A stretch of DNA of 64,000 nucleotides, taken from Legionella santicrucis. Its GTDB lineage: Bacteria; Pseudomonadota; Gammaproteobacteria; Legionellales; Legionellaceae. Shown one piece after another: positions 18,044 through 27,052 of the stretch. How positions within the stretch are numbered: position 1 is the first letter of the stretch; each line of letters starts with the position of its first letter. The notes under the pieces are model-generated. The model was not told the DNA's origin. It saw only the letters and a list, made by a program, of their open reading frames with translations, and ran no database searches. The stretch lies in assembly GCF_001468135.1 (NCBI RefSeq), contig NZ_LNYU01000004.1, positions 1 through 64,000 of the forward strand, given 5' to 3'. The position numbers and the translations under genes are program-made.

Positions 18044-19083
18044 TAAGACCTCTTTTGTTTCTTTATTGTAGGTTTTCTGTGAAATTTATGCGAAATTCCT
18101 GCATGCTCAAAATCAAACTCAAATTTAAAACCTAATTTTTCCATAACACGCAATGATGGATAATTATTGTATGCAGTAAAACAAATAGTACTAGCCAAAT
18201 CCAAGTGCTCTTCAGCATACTCCAGGGATGCTTGCCCCATTTCAAAGGCTAAACTTTTTCCCCAGTAGCTTTGAGCTATTTGATAAGTTAACTCAACTTC
18301 CTCTTTACCATCAAATATAAAAGTTTTTAATCCCCCTCGCCCAACGTAGTTGTGGGTTTCTTTGTCATACCACATCCAGGGAGCAAAACCATATTGGTTG
18401 TAATGTGTTATATCCGACTCCAAACGATTTAAAGCTTGGTCCTCATTGTATGAAACACCATAACATTGAATAAACTCAGGATTTGAAAGCATTATTGCAT
18501 AGTCTTCGTGACAAGCAACTTGGGGAATAAATGCAATAAGACGCGATGTTTCAATGAATGGTTTATTAACCTCAAAATGTAAAAAGGATTTCTTATCTAT
18601 AAGCTGACAAAATTCATTCTTGGCATTAGCATAATCAATCGTATTGTCATGGATTTTGCTCAAGTTGAGCTTAAGTGCTTCATATTCATTAGCAATATTA
18701 GGATAAAAACTCAAATAATCGCGAAATAACAGATGCTTCGCATACCAAGAAGATGGATAGTTAACCAAATGAATCTGATGCGTCCGCTCACCATATTCAT
18801 TGTCTTTTTGGAAATAACGCCGATGTGGAAAAACTGTTTCAAAAACCTGGTTATATCGATAACCCAAGGATTCAATTTTTTGGATATCCTCAGAAGTAAA
18901 TTCACGCAAACACTTAACACCAATTAAAATATCAATCACTGGTTTTGCACAAATGCCAGGAATAGCTGTACTGCCAATATGCTCAACTTGGATTATATTC
19001 TTAATATCCAATTGTAATAACTGTTGCTTTTCAATTCCAAACGCAGCTTTCCACGCAGGATTATGAGGAAGTAAGGTAATCAT
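18043..19083 (-). CDS. GrpB (UPF0157) domain fused to GNAT acetyltransferase
   Basis: Residues 1-170 are a GrpB/UPF0157 nucleotidyltransferase-like domain (VEHIGSTAIPGICAKPVIDILIG, cited here as EHIGSTAIPGICAKPVID, plus RTHQIHLV). Residues about 178-346 are a RimJ/RimL-type GNAT domain (ETSRLIAF, GRGGLKTF, WGKSLAFEMGQASLEYA with the acetyl-CoA loop, NYPSLRVMEKLGFKFE). Both halves are complete. The GrpB family is related to nucleotidyltransferases including aminoglycoside-modifying types; with the coupled APH-like kinase gene, three small-molecule modification activities are encoded in one operon. Function is inferred from family only. Confidence 0.85.
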   Translation of the reverse strand: MITLLPHNPAWKAAFGIEKQQLLQLDIKNIIQVEHIGSTAIPGICAKPVIDILIGVKCLREFTSEDIQKIESLGYRYNQVFETVFPHRRYFQKDNEYGERTHQIHLVNYPSSWYAKHLLFRDYLSFYPNIANEYEALKLNLSKIHDNTIDYANAKNEFCQLIDKKSFLHFEVNKPFIETSRLIAFIPQVACHEDYAIMLSNPEFIQCYGVSYNEDQALNRLESDITHYNQYGFAPWMWYDKETHNYVGRGGLKTFIFDGKEEVELTYQIAQSYWGKSLAFEMGQASLEYAEEHLDLASTICFTAYNNYPSLRVMEKLGFKFEFDFEHAGISHKFHRKPTIKKQKRS

Positions 19084-19178
19084 ATTCTAAGATTTTGTAT
19101 TTAATAATAACCTATATTGGGCTATCTTAGCATATATCCTAAAAGTGTATTAAAAATAATCACCATACAGAGGTAAAA

Positions 19179-19462
19179 ATGATTGTGATAAAAAAGCTCG
19201 ATGAATTGCATATAAATGAATTGTCATCCTATCTCAATCATTACCAAGAAACGACCATGTTCATAAGAAACAACTTATACCACTCAGGTATTACCTACCA
19301 AGATGCGCCATTTCACGGAGAATATTACGGCTCCTTTGAAAACAATAAAATTAATGGTGTTTTAGCGCATTATTGGAATGGTAATTTGATGATGCAAACT
19401 GAAAATTTTTCTGCATTATCAGCTTTAGCGAGCTGTAGCCTGTTTGCTTGCAAACAGGATTT
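19179..19462 (+). pseudogene. GNAT-family acetyltransferase, N-terminal fragment cut by a REP/RAYT insertion
   Basis: The frame starts with a good initiation context and gives MIVIKKLDELHINELSSYL, then MFIRNNLYHSGI and GVLAHYWNGNLMMQ, the N-terminal half of a family of GNAT proteins. Similarity stops at about residue 85, exactly where a GTAG-headed REP palindrome begins. The remaining codons (to 19526) read through the transposase gene on the other strand. The acetyl-CoA-binding half is missing and not seen downstream. Confidence 0.7.
19435..19462 (+). repeat. REP palindrome 1 (GTAG head, plus orientation)
   Basis: GTAG followed by CCTGTTTGC and its inverted partner GCAAACAGG, then ATT. It shares the layout GTAG-CCTG...CAGGAT with two other palindromes nearby and marks one border of the RAYT cassette. 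Confidence 0.75.
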
Positions 19463-19983
19463 CATTCTCCGAAATCACCTTTCAATGACTCGCCACCCCA
19501 ATTTTTCGGTAAAATGTCTTGACTAACATACTTATGAAAACTTGAATAAGGCCAATTAATAACATTTTTTACTAGACCATGTTTTACTGGGTTAAAATGA
19601 ATATAATCCACATGGGTAGATAGATCAGACTCATCGCGTAACCGATGCTCCCAAAATCGTCTTTGCCACAAGTTATACTCATTTCGATCATTTTGTAATA
19701 AAGGTATACCCAATAATTGGATCTCTTGAGAAAAATATGTTTTTAATTGACGCACTCTAGTTGAATAATCCAAATCACCTTCTGGAAGTTCCATTATCAT
19801 ATGGAGGTGATCAGGTAATACAACTATTGACTTGATAATGAAAAAATTATTCTTTTTAGCACGGCGAATTGAACGTCCTAATAATGTGATATATTTTGTT
19901 AGTAGATCTGATTTTCTATTTTTTAAAACCAAAGTAAAAAAATAAGCAGCGCCTCGAGTTTTATCTCTCCTATAATTAACCAT
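19462..19983 (-). CDS. REP-associated tyrosine transposase (RAYT / TnpA_REP)
   Basis: A 173-residue Y1 HUH transposase. It has the N-terminal YRRDKTRGAAYFFTLVL, the metal-binding HUH motif VVLPDHLHMIMELP (His59 and His61), RRFWEHRLRD and the catalytic-Tyr segment HVDYIHFNPVKHGLV (Tyr127). All hallmarks are present, so it may be active. RAYTs process single-stranded REP DNA. The gene is flanked by REP palindromes in opposite orientation (19435-19462 and 20054-20080), which is the configuration of a REP transposon unit. Its insertion cut the GNAT gene to the left. Confidence 0.92.
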   Translation of the reverse strand: MVNYRRDKTRGAAYFFTLVLKNRKSDLLTKYITLLGRSIRRAKKNNFFIIKSIVVLPDHLHMIMELPEGDLDYSTRVRQLKTYFSQEIQLLGIPLLQNDRNEYNLWQRRFWEHRLRDESDLSTHVDYIHFNPVKHGLVKNVINWPYSSFHKYVSQDILPKNWGGESLKGDFGE

Positions 19984-20053
19984 GATGTATTTCCTTGGTG
20001 ACTTGCTGAGGCGAACATAACATTTTTATTTTTGAATAGATACCCTCCAGAGA

Positions 20054-20080
20054 AATCCTGGTTGCGGGCAACCAGGCTAC
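20054..20080 (-). repeat. REP palindrome 2 (GTAG head, minus orientation)
   Basis: On the minus strand it reads GTAG, CCTGGTTGC, CCGCAACCAGG, ATT: the same plan as REP 1 with a different stem. It closes the RAYT cassette on the promoter side. Confidence 0.75.
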
Positions 20081-20162
20081 CTTGCTTTTTGACATAACAT
20101 ATTCTCTTAAATTTAGATTCAAAAATATTCAAATTTAATTTAACAACATTCATTCCTTTCAA

Positions 20163-20573
20163 GAAAACGCGGGAAAAAGAATATTATTAAAATAAAGTGT
20201 TTGATATTTTAGCGATCACTATGGACTCCTCTAGACGATAATTGCATTTCGTTATTAATTCCTAAAGAATCTCTAAGAAGCAGTTTGAAGAAGGTCAATG
20301 CTATTTTTTCTTTCACCATCCACAAATTCATTTGTTAAAATATAGTAAAAAGGGGAAAACATACACCCTCTCAATCATATAACAAAACTATTAGTACATG
20401 CCCCTCCTTATAGAAATGAGGATATACTTAAATGCAATTGATTATATTCGAATCGATTACAGCAAGCGTAGCCTGTATTAGACGAAGTCGTAATACAGGA
20501 TCTACTCCATCAAGCAATCCCTTTTTCATATAAATTTGATATAATCATCTCGTCCAACTTAAGGAAGCTTTTC
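20163..20573. other. Intergenic stretch between two RAYT genes
   Basis: It contains REP palindrome 3 and otherwise AT-rich sequence. No open frame with a recognisable domain is present. Confidence 0.4.
20468..20502 (+). repeat. REP palindrome 3 (GTAG head, plus orientation)
   Basis: GTAG followed by CCTGTATTA, a short loop with GACGAAGTC, then TAATACAGG and ATC. It has the same head and CCTG/CAGG frame as REPs 1 and 2 but a longer loop. It sits 70-100 bases upstream of the second RAYT gene, its presumable partner. Confidence 0.7.
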
Positions 20574-20864
20574 ATGGTACGATACCGTAGAGATTATTCA
20601 CCCGGCGCCAGCTATTTTTTCACATTAACTTTATTAGACAGGCAATCTGACCATCTCACAAAGCATATTGACCATTTAGGTAATGCTTTTCGAACGGTCA
20701 GAGCAAAAGCTAACTTCATCACTCATGCTCTTGTTGTTTTGCCTGAGCATCTTCATTGTATATGGCAATTACCTTTCGATGGCTCTGAGTATTCAAAACG
20801 AATAAGATTGATTAAAACCTCTTTTACTCAAGCATTATTACAGTTAAATATTCATGCAACATAA
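20574..20864 (+). pseudogene. Second RAYT gene, truncated before the catalytic tyrosine
   Basis: A 96-residue Y1 transposase fragment: YRRDYSPGASYFFTLTLLD and the HUH motif VVLPEHLHCIWQLP are intact, but the frame stops after LNIHAT, before the WQ..FWEH and YIHxNP segments. It lacks the catalytic Tyr and cannot work alone. It differs clearly from the neighbouring RAYT, so it is not a recent duplicate. Confidence 0.85.
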
Positions 20865-20870
20865 AGAATC

Positions 20871-20897
20871 CTCGTGATTGATAAAATCAATCACGAG
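20871..20897. terminator. Perfect 12-bp stem hairpin, probable terminator
   Basis: CTCGTGATTGAT, a 3-base loop and its exact inverted complement. It lies 28 bp past the stop of the minus-strand secreted repeat-protein gene and 7 bp past the truncated RAYT. On the minus strand it is followed by a weak T-rich tract (GGATTCTTTAT), so it can serve the secreted protein gene. Confidence 0.65.
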
Positions 20898-20924
20898 AAA
20901 GGAAGCCTATAATTTTCGTTGATA

Positions 20925-22334
20925 TTAATTAACACCATTGAGACGAGACAATTGATTTACTTGGGTAGCATCAGCAGGTAGCTGGAGATTGTTAGGGTTA
21001 ACCTCCCATGTAATACCTCCATCGATCGAAGTATAGCTTAATGGAACAATACCCATAGTGCCCGCTTTCTTGTAATATCCAACTGAATTACAAAGGTTTT
21101 TTGATGCATCACAAATAATACTAAACAGCCCGCTATTACTAAGAATACCGGTCGCAGCATCAGAAGGGAGAGGAAGCGGTGATGAACTGACAGTCCATAA
21201 GTAGCCACCATCAACGGAAGTATAGCTTAAAGGTGCAACGACACCATTTTTGTTTGTGTAATAACCCACCGCACTACAACTTGAATCAGTTTGACTGCAA
21301 GCGACACCATTAAGATACGTCTTTTGACGGTAGATTTGACTGATTACATCAGGGGGTAGCGGTAATGCCGGGCTCAGTTGCCATGTAGCGCCACTGTCAC
21401 TTGAAACATAGCTTAATGGAGAAACCCCTGTTCTATTATTATAATAATACCCAACCGCAGTACAGAATCCCATGTCATTACAAAAAATAGCGCGTAGCTC
21501 ACTCAACTGATTACTATTAGGAACATCTGCTGGCAGAGGAAGAGGAGTTTGACTGAGGGTCCATGAACGTCCTCGATTTGTTGATGTATAACTTAATGGG
21601 ACAGTTGATTTGTTATTATTGGTGTAAGACCCTATTGCAGTACATGACTCACCGTTGGGATCACAGGAAATGCCATAGAGTATATTGTTCTGCTTGTTGG
21701 TTGGAATAATTACATCCGTTGGCAAAGGGAGTGTTTCACTAAGTTTCCATTTCTTACCTCCATTGCTTGATGTATAACTTAATGGCACAGTGGCACCAGT
21801 GTTGTTACTGTAATATCCAACAGTAGAACAATGCGATTGTCCTGATCCGGCACATGCAACCCCGAAAAGAGCGGTACGTATACTATTAGCTGGCGTACTT
21901 ACATCTTTAGGCAAAGGGAGTGTGGCGCTTAAATTCCAATGAGCACCACTATCAGTCGAAAAATAGCTTAATGGTGCATAACCCGGTGCATCTGGGCCCT
22001 CAGCATTAGTAACATAAGCTCCTATCGCAGTACAAGAATGGCCCATTTTATAGCAGGCAACACCGTTGAGAAAACTATACTGCTTGCCAGAAAGCTGAAG
22101 GACGTCAGAAGGGAGTGGTAGAGAGGAACTTAGTTTCCACTCGATACCACCATCATAATAGGCTAAAGGAGCAGTGCCCCCATCACTATTTAAATATGAC
22201 CCAATGGTTACGGTTTGTAATACTGGCTGGGATGGAGTAATAGTGAGACTTGCATCAGCAAAAGACTGATTCGCTGATAATAAAATAATAGCTTTACTAA
22301 AAAATACTACTGGAAGTTTGGTTTTTTTATACAT
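20925..22334 (-). CDS. Secreted protein with six to seven BNR/propeller-like repeats
   Basis: A 469-residue protein with a signal peptide (about 1-27, cut near FADA). The rest is a tandem array of about 62-residue units, each containing PLSYxSxDxGxxWxLSxxLPLPxDV followed by a Cys-containing GxxCxxxGxxCxAVGxY stretch. The Asp-box-like pattern (SxDxGxxW) and the pair of Cys per unit suggest a beta-propeller stabilised by disulfides, exported through Sec and possibly the type II system. No catalytic sialidase residues are evident, so a binding or surface role is more likely. It is transcribed alone, ending at a strong hairpin. Confidence 0.75.
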   Translation of the reverse strand: MYKKTKLPVVFFSKAIILLSANQSFADASLTITPSQPVLQTVTIGSYLNSDGGTAPLAYYDGGIEWKLSSSLPLPSDVLQLSGKQYSFLNGVACYKMGHSCTAIGAYVTNAEGPDAPGYAPLSYFSTDSGAHWNLSATLPLPKDVSTPANSIRTALFGVACAGSGQSHCSTVGYYSNNTGATVPLSYTSSNGGKKWKLSETLPLPTDVIIPTNKQNNILYGISCDPNGESCTAIGSYTNNNKSTVPLSYTSTNRGRSWTLSQTPLPLPADVPNSNQLSELRAIFCNDMGFCTAVGYYYNNRTGVSPLSYVSSDSGATWQLSPALPLPPDVISQIYRQKTYLNGVACSQTDSSCSAVGYYTNKNGVVAPLSYTSVDGGYLWTVSSSPLPLPSDAATGILSNSGLFSIICDASKNLCNSVGYYKKAGTMGIVPLSYTSIDGGITWEVNPNNLQLPADATQVNQLSRLNGVN

Positions 22335-22599
22335 TTTCTATCCATCCTTTTTTAATAAAAGATTCTTAATCACTAAGTGATAAGTTAATATGCCTATCAC
22401 TGAGTTATGATCACTAGTATATTGGGGGGAAATGAGCAGAGGATTACCATACCATATAAATAAATGCATAGCTTATTTAAAATTGTAATACGGGTTTAAA
22501 TGACAGATTTTTTTATTACTGTTTTAAACACTTAACAACATCAAGGAACGATCCCAGAGCGATCCGCTCTTAATGGCTCTCTAAAAAGAGAAGCAATCA

Positions 22600-23982
22600 C
22601 TAAGCAAACTCAGATTTGCCTGAAAATTCTGATTTACGATGCGTTGGACGGGCTTTCACATGCCAGAGTGGCAGCATCATAAATAATGGAATCAAGCAGC
22701 AAATAAACAATGTGAGGAAGAAATTATCCCAGCCGTAATTTTTGATAATTGCACCCAAAGGAGCACCAGCCAGAACAGCACCTAAACAATAAGCAAAAAA
22801 TCCGGCAAAGCCAGTTGCAGTCGCCGCTGCTTTTTTATGTGCTAACTCCGCACACGCCATACCAATCATCATTTGTGGTCCAAAGATAAAAAAGCCAAAG
22901 AAAAAAAGAAACAAAGAATCGATGAATGGTGTATATCCCCTAATCAACGTAAATAGCAACAAAGTGGCAAACACACCCGCAGTAAAAAGAACATTGATTG
23001 GATTACGTTTACCTTGAAATATTTTATCAGAAAGCCAGCCGGCAGCTAAACTTCCAAAAAAACCACCAACCTCAAACCATATGACACAACTACCTGCTGT
23101 GATTAAGGAATAATCCTTCACTTCCGTTAAGTACAGCATGCTCCAATCATTAATGGCTGTTCGGACAATGTAAATAAATAAATAAGAAATGGACAGCATC
23201 CAAATATATGGGTTGCTTAATACATAATTCCAAAGAATTTCTTTGACTGAGAATTCTGTTTTTTCTTGGTGATGATTTGACAAACCAGAAAAATCTCCCC
23301 TATATTGCTCTATCGCTGGTAAACCAAGCGACTGCGGAGTATCTCTTAAACGATTGATTAAAAAAATACCTCCTAAAATGCAGATGATCCCAGGCACAAA
23401 CATGGCTGAACGCCAGCCAAAATACTGCGCGCACATGGCAACAATCAATGGAATTAATGCACCCCCAACGTTATGTGATGTATTCCAAATACTCCACCAA
23501 CGACCACGTTCGGATTGAGAATACCAATGTGTTAATAATTTTGTACATCCTGGCCATCCCCATCCTTGAAACCAACCATTCAATCCCCAAAAAATAGCAA
23601 ATAACCACCAGGTAGAAGACAATCCAAACAAAATATTAACAATACCTGTCAAAATTAGCCCAATCGCCATTAAATAACGAGGATTTGACTTATCGCCAAG
23701 AATTCCACTTAAAAATTTGCTGATACCATAACTTAAGCTCAAAATGCTAGCAATCATTCCCAGTTCAGTTTTGGTCATCCCCAAGGCGCTTTGTAATGCA
23801 GGCATCGCGAAGGTAAAACTTTTTCGCGTAAAATAAAACAACACATACCCTATATACATTGCATAAAAGGTGCGAATACGCCAATAACGATATTGTTGTT
23901 TAACAATGGTTTTATCCTGAATTTCATCAAGATAAGGAGCAGGTTTTAGAAAATTAAAAAATGCCATGATGATCCATATCAT
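22600..23982 (-). CDS. uhpC: MFS organophosphate transporter/sensor, UhpC-like
   Basis: A 460-residue, 12-helix major facilitator of the organophosphate:phosphate antiporter family. It follows E. coli UhpC closely in its landmarks: YRYWRIRTFYAMYIGYVLFY, FTRKSF, LGDKSNPRYLMAIGL, NGWFQGWGWPGCTKLLTHWY, WSIWNTSHNVGGALIP, LRDTPQSLGLPA and FFIFGPQMMIGMACAE. No uhpA/uhpB two-component genes are next to it. It may therefore act as a hexose-phosphate transporter, as in intracellular bacteria such as chlamydiae, and not as a sensor. Glycerol-3-phosphate (GlpT-type) transport is a possible alternative. Confidence 0.85.
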   Translation of the reverse strand: MIWIIMAFFNFLKPAPYLDEIQDKTIVKQQYRYWRIRTFYAMYIGYVLFYFTRKSFTFAMPALQSALGMTKTELGMIASILSLSYGISKFLSGILGDKSNPRYLMAIGLILTGIVNILFGLSSTWWLFAIFWGLNGWFQGWGWPGCTKLLTHWYSQSERGRWWSIWNTSHNVGGALIPLIVAMCAQYFGWRSAMFVPGIICILGGIFLINRLRDTPQSLGLPAIEQYRGDFSGLSNHHQEKTEFSVKEILWNYVLSNPYIWMLSISYLFIYIVRTAINDWSMLYLTEVKDYSLITAGSCVIWFEVGGFFGSLAAGWLSDKIFQGKRNPINVLFTAGVFATLLLFTLIRGYTPFIDSLFLFFFGFFIFGPQMMIGMACAELAHKKAAATATGFAGFFAYCLGAVLAGAPLGAIIKNYGWDNFFLTLFICCLIPLFMMLPLWHVKARPTHRKSEFSGKSEFA

Positions 23983-24149
23983 GATAAAAAAATACGATTA
24001 GAATGTAACTCTCAAAGTATGTCAAATCCTTTCTAATGAAAATGATAGCTCTCATACCCTATTGATAATTAATTTCTAAAAATTTAAATGGAATTTTTGT
24101 GAAATTATAAATAAGCTACACAGTTTGTATTAAAAAGGGATTTGTCGGA

Positions 24150-25799
24150 ATGAAAGAAATAGTTAGTTTATTAGAACAAGATCAAATCGATTTTGCTATT
24201 CATAAACGTCCTGAAGTCATAATGGTTTTAAGAAGAAAATTTCGTACCCAAAAAGATTGGATTATTGCTTCTTTCAACCAATATCAATTTACTGAAGAAG
24301 AGTCGAAAAAAGTCCAACAAGCTATTCTAAATGGGGATCTTCGAATAACAGATATTCTAAAACGTCCGTTTTCCCACTATTTTTGGAGTTTCCTTACCTT
24401 TAAGTGGGGGGAAATACTTTCGGGTGGAAAAAGACTATCTAAGCAAGAGGTCTTACAAATCGCTACCTACTCTTGCAATGGCCAAGAATTTGCAAGAACC
24501 CCCATTCAAAATAGAAATAGGCTGATAAAAGGAGTGCCCTTAGTCACTGGCAAAGTCGTTACCTCCATGGCGCTTTGTATGGTATTTTGCCTTGGATTAT
24601 TAAGTACTTTAGGAGTGCCCTTTGGCATAAGCCTCGGCTTAGCGATAGTACTTTCCTTATGTAACGGAATAGTTTGCTTATTAAGTCGTGGACAAGCCAT
24701 GCTTGATAGTGCTGGCTTTCAACCTAAAAAACAAAAAACATTTACGACCCTCGAAGAAAATATAAAACAAAAAACAATATTCGATAGAGGTCAGAAATTA
24801 ATTTTTGGTATCGTAACCTTGTTGGCATGTATTTCTGCGGGCATTTCTGGATATGCTGGTCTCGTAGGACTTCTCACTTTTTTGGGGGCAGGTCTGCTCG
24901 CTTCTAACCCTCTAGTTTTGGCAATTACGATTGGGTTATCTGTGATTGCAGCTATCTCTTTTTATTCGTTTCAAGCTGTAGGCATACGTGAAAATTATGC
25001 AAAATTTAAAAATCTTTTTATTGAAGATTATCAAAAACCCTATGGTCTTTTGCGATGTGTCTTATTAGGAATCGTAAGTACAGTCTTTTTAGCTGTTTAT
25101 GCGACGCTCACTTGGTTTACTACGGCATCAGGGGTTAATAAGCTTTTTAATGCTTTAGGTGCTAATCCTGATACCTTTTTAGCACATACTCTTTCAATGG
25201 TATGCACTTCGACTACCATGATTGTTAATACTTTTTCACAAGTATATAAAGTCTTTAACCCGAAAACGTATGTCGATCTAAAAGAAAAATTTGAATCAAT
25301 ACATCAAGCACCAGAAGAATACCAAACAAGAGCACAAAAGATAAAGTATGGGGCTATCAACATGCTCAAATTATGTGCTTTGATAGGTGATTCTCTTGCT
25401 TATTCTGTTGCCGGTGGAATCCGAAGTGGAATTCATATTGGTGAAACACTGGGAGAAACAATAGGGGCAAAACTTGCATTAACCATTACCATGGCAATAT
25501 TGTCTCCAGTCATTTTAGTATTCGTATCGATAGCATTTACTTGGCCTACCGTTTTTCATAGAAAAAAATCGACTCAATATCCTTCACCGATAGAGAGGCC
25601 ACTGATAGAAAAAATGAGTCAAAGCCATACTCCAGAGACACTTCAAAATAATACTCTAACATCAGAAAAATCTCCCAAACCTAATCATTCTAAAATTAGG
25701 CAAGCTGGGCTAAAATTTTTTGATGCGAGGTTGAGTGAAGTGCCCAATGGTCCCCCTACTTTAGAGAGAAGAACAGTTTTGACATCTCTCTCGCCATAA
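24150..25799 (+). CDS. Multi-spanning membrane protein of unknown function
   Basis: I do not recognise this 549-residue protein. Residues 1-130 are soluble and charged. About eight hydrophobic segments follow between residues 135 and 470 (for example VTSMALCMVFCLGLLSTLGV and LTITMAILSPVILVFVSIAF). The last 75 residues are hydrophilic and disordered with many Ser, Glu and Pro (SHTPETLQNNTLTSEKSPKP). Membrane segments in a protein with long polar cytoplasmic ends are common among Legionella effectors that insert in host membranes, but nothing here proves translocation. It is monocistronic. Confidence 0.6.
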   Translation: MKEIVSLLEQDQIDFAIHKRPEVIMVLRRKFRTQKDWIIASFNQYQFTEEESKKVQQAILNGDLRITDILKRPFSHYFWSFLTFKWGEILSGGKRLSKQEVLQIATYSCNGQEFARTPIQNRNRLIKGVPLVTGKVVTSMALCMVFCLGLLSTLGVPFGISLGLAIVLSLCNGIVCLLSRGQAMLDSAGFQPKKQKTFTTLEENIKQKTIFDRGQKLIFGIVTLLACISAGISGYAGLVGLLTFLGAGLLASNPLVLAITIGLSVIAAISFYSFQAVGIRENYAKFKNLFIEDYQKPYGLLRCVLLGIVSTVFLAVYATLTWFTTASGVNKLFNALGANPDTFLAHTLSMVCTSTTMIVNTFSQVYKVFNPKTYVDLKEKFESIHQAPEEYQTRAQKIKYGAINMLKLCALIGDSLAYSVAGGIRSGIHIGETLGETIGAKLALTITMAILSPVILVFVSIAFTWPTVFHRKKSTQYPSPIERPLIEKMSQSHTPETLQNNTLTSEKSPKPNHSKIRQAGLKFFDARLSEVPNGPPTLERRTVLTSLSP

Positions 25800-26105
25800 A
25801 TGATGAGGTTTTTGAATCAACGAGGCAAGTATCGATTTGATTTGAATCTCGAAATGAGTAAAATCAATCGATACTTATTAAAGAATCCTCTCTCCTTACA
25901 ATTTCTTCAGCATCATTCACAAATGGTTTTTCATTTGCCCACAACATAAATTTATAATGAAGCTCTTGCTGAAATTGATAGATGACTTCAATAGCAGGAT
26001 CTTGAGTTAAAAATACATCTCCTTTTTACTTGCTTCTCTTCGCTGAGGTTATCAGGCCGGTTCTCAATAGGATCAAGATAAGCTTATAAAAAGCCATAGT
26101 ACGTT
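25800..26105. other. Intergenic stretch with a possible gene remnant
   Basis: On the minus strand, about 26032-25873, there is an open stretch of 54 codons without a start codon: KGDVFLTQDPAIEVIYQFQQ, then KFMLWANEKPFVNDAEEIVR. It reads like the C-terminal end of a decayed gene of unknown family. Nothing else is seen. Confidence 0.35.
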
Positions 26106-26564
26106 TTAGAGGGTCATCTGATTCCGATTACTATTAGACATAATGTAAACATTATTGCTCTCTTTTTCGCGCTTTTCTAGATAAGTTTGAATGGAAGGAG
26201 GTAAAGTAGAAAGTACATCGTTAAATTCTTTTTCAGAAATAGATTGTTTATTTTTATCAAAATCTTCCCCTGCAGGTCCCTTACTAAATTCTGGCTGGGG
26301 TGCAGATTGATTGGATTTGCCAAAAAACGATAAAATGAAATTTGCCATGCCGCCCGTAACAGTCTTTTCATAAACCGTCTCTTCTCGAGTTATTTGAACC
26401 AGTTTTGTTATCCCACTAACATAGCTGAATATTTTATCCCCATTTTCCAGCGCTATTCGACATTCATGATCACCATAGACTGAATTGCCACAACAAGTGT
26501 CAATGGATATTATTTCCCCTTTTTCTTGCAGGTCGTCCAACCCTTTATCTCCGCAATTTAACAT
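26106..26564 (-). CDS. Hypothetical protein, 152 aa
   Basis: I do not recognise it. Residues 1-75 contain a compact Cys-bearing region (IISIDTCCGNSVYGDHECRI) that could be a small beta domain, a short hydrophobic stretch (GGMANFILSFFG) lies near 92-103, and the C-terminus is polar and helical (FNDVLSTLPPSIQTYLEKRE). The ATG has a purine-rich sequence (AAAAGAGGTAC) before it. It appears monocistronic. The polar tail rich in Glu, Ser and Asn would fit a small translocated protein, which is speculation. Confidence 0.5.
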   Translation of the reverse strand: MLNCGDKGLDDLQEKGEIISIDTCCGNSVYGDHECRIALENGDKIFSYVSGITKLVQITREETVYEKTVTGGMANFILSFFGKSNQSAPQPEFSKGPAGEDFDKNKQSISEKEFNDVLSTLPPSIQTYLEKREKESNNVYIMSNSNRNQMTL

Positions 26565-27052
26565 TTTGTACCTCTTTTGTTGTTGGTTTTATAAAAAGTA
26601 CGGAGTGTATCGTTTTTTTTGGTTAATTTGAATAAAAATTGTTTCTATACATTAGGTTATATATGTTGTTCATTAAAAAATGCAAATGTAACACTTTCTT
26701 TTGATTTGCGGGGAAATTAGCTTGAATACCTTTGTCGGAGGAAATCTCGCAAGAGTCATACATTCGATTGGCTAAACTTACTGATAGTTACTTAAATGGA
26801 CGATTTTCAGAATTATATTGGCTTAGAATTCTAATTAAAACTAACAATGGATTATTAGGGATTTTCATTGAGCATTTTTGCAATCCATTTCTTTAATTTA
26901 TTGAAATGATTCCCCTCCCAATAAATTTTTTTGCTCCTCATAAAAACGCAACCGTATTGTGATCATGCTATGCTTAAATGAGTTACTTTTCTTAATTTAT
27001 GGCAAATTAAAACGAAAAAAACAGGAAAAATCACAAATATAAGGAGATTACT
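26565..27052. other. Intergenic stretch, divergent promoter region
   Basis: It separates the minus-strand hypothetical gene from the plus-strand esterase operon. AT-rich, with no supported gene or strong hairpin. A ribosome site (AAGGAG, 27041-27046) at its end belongs to the short leader frame. Confidence 0.4.
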
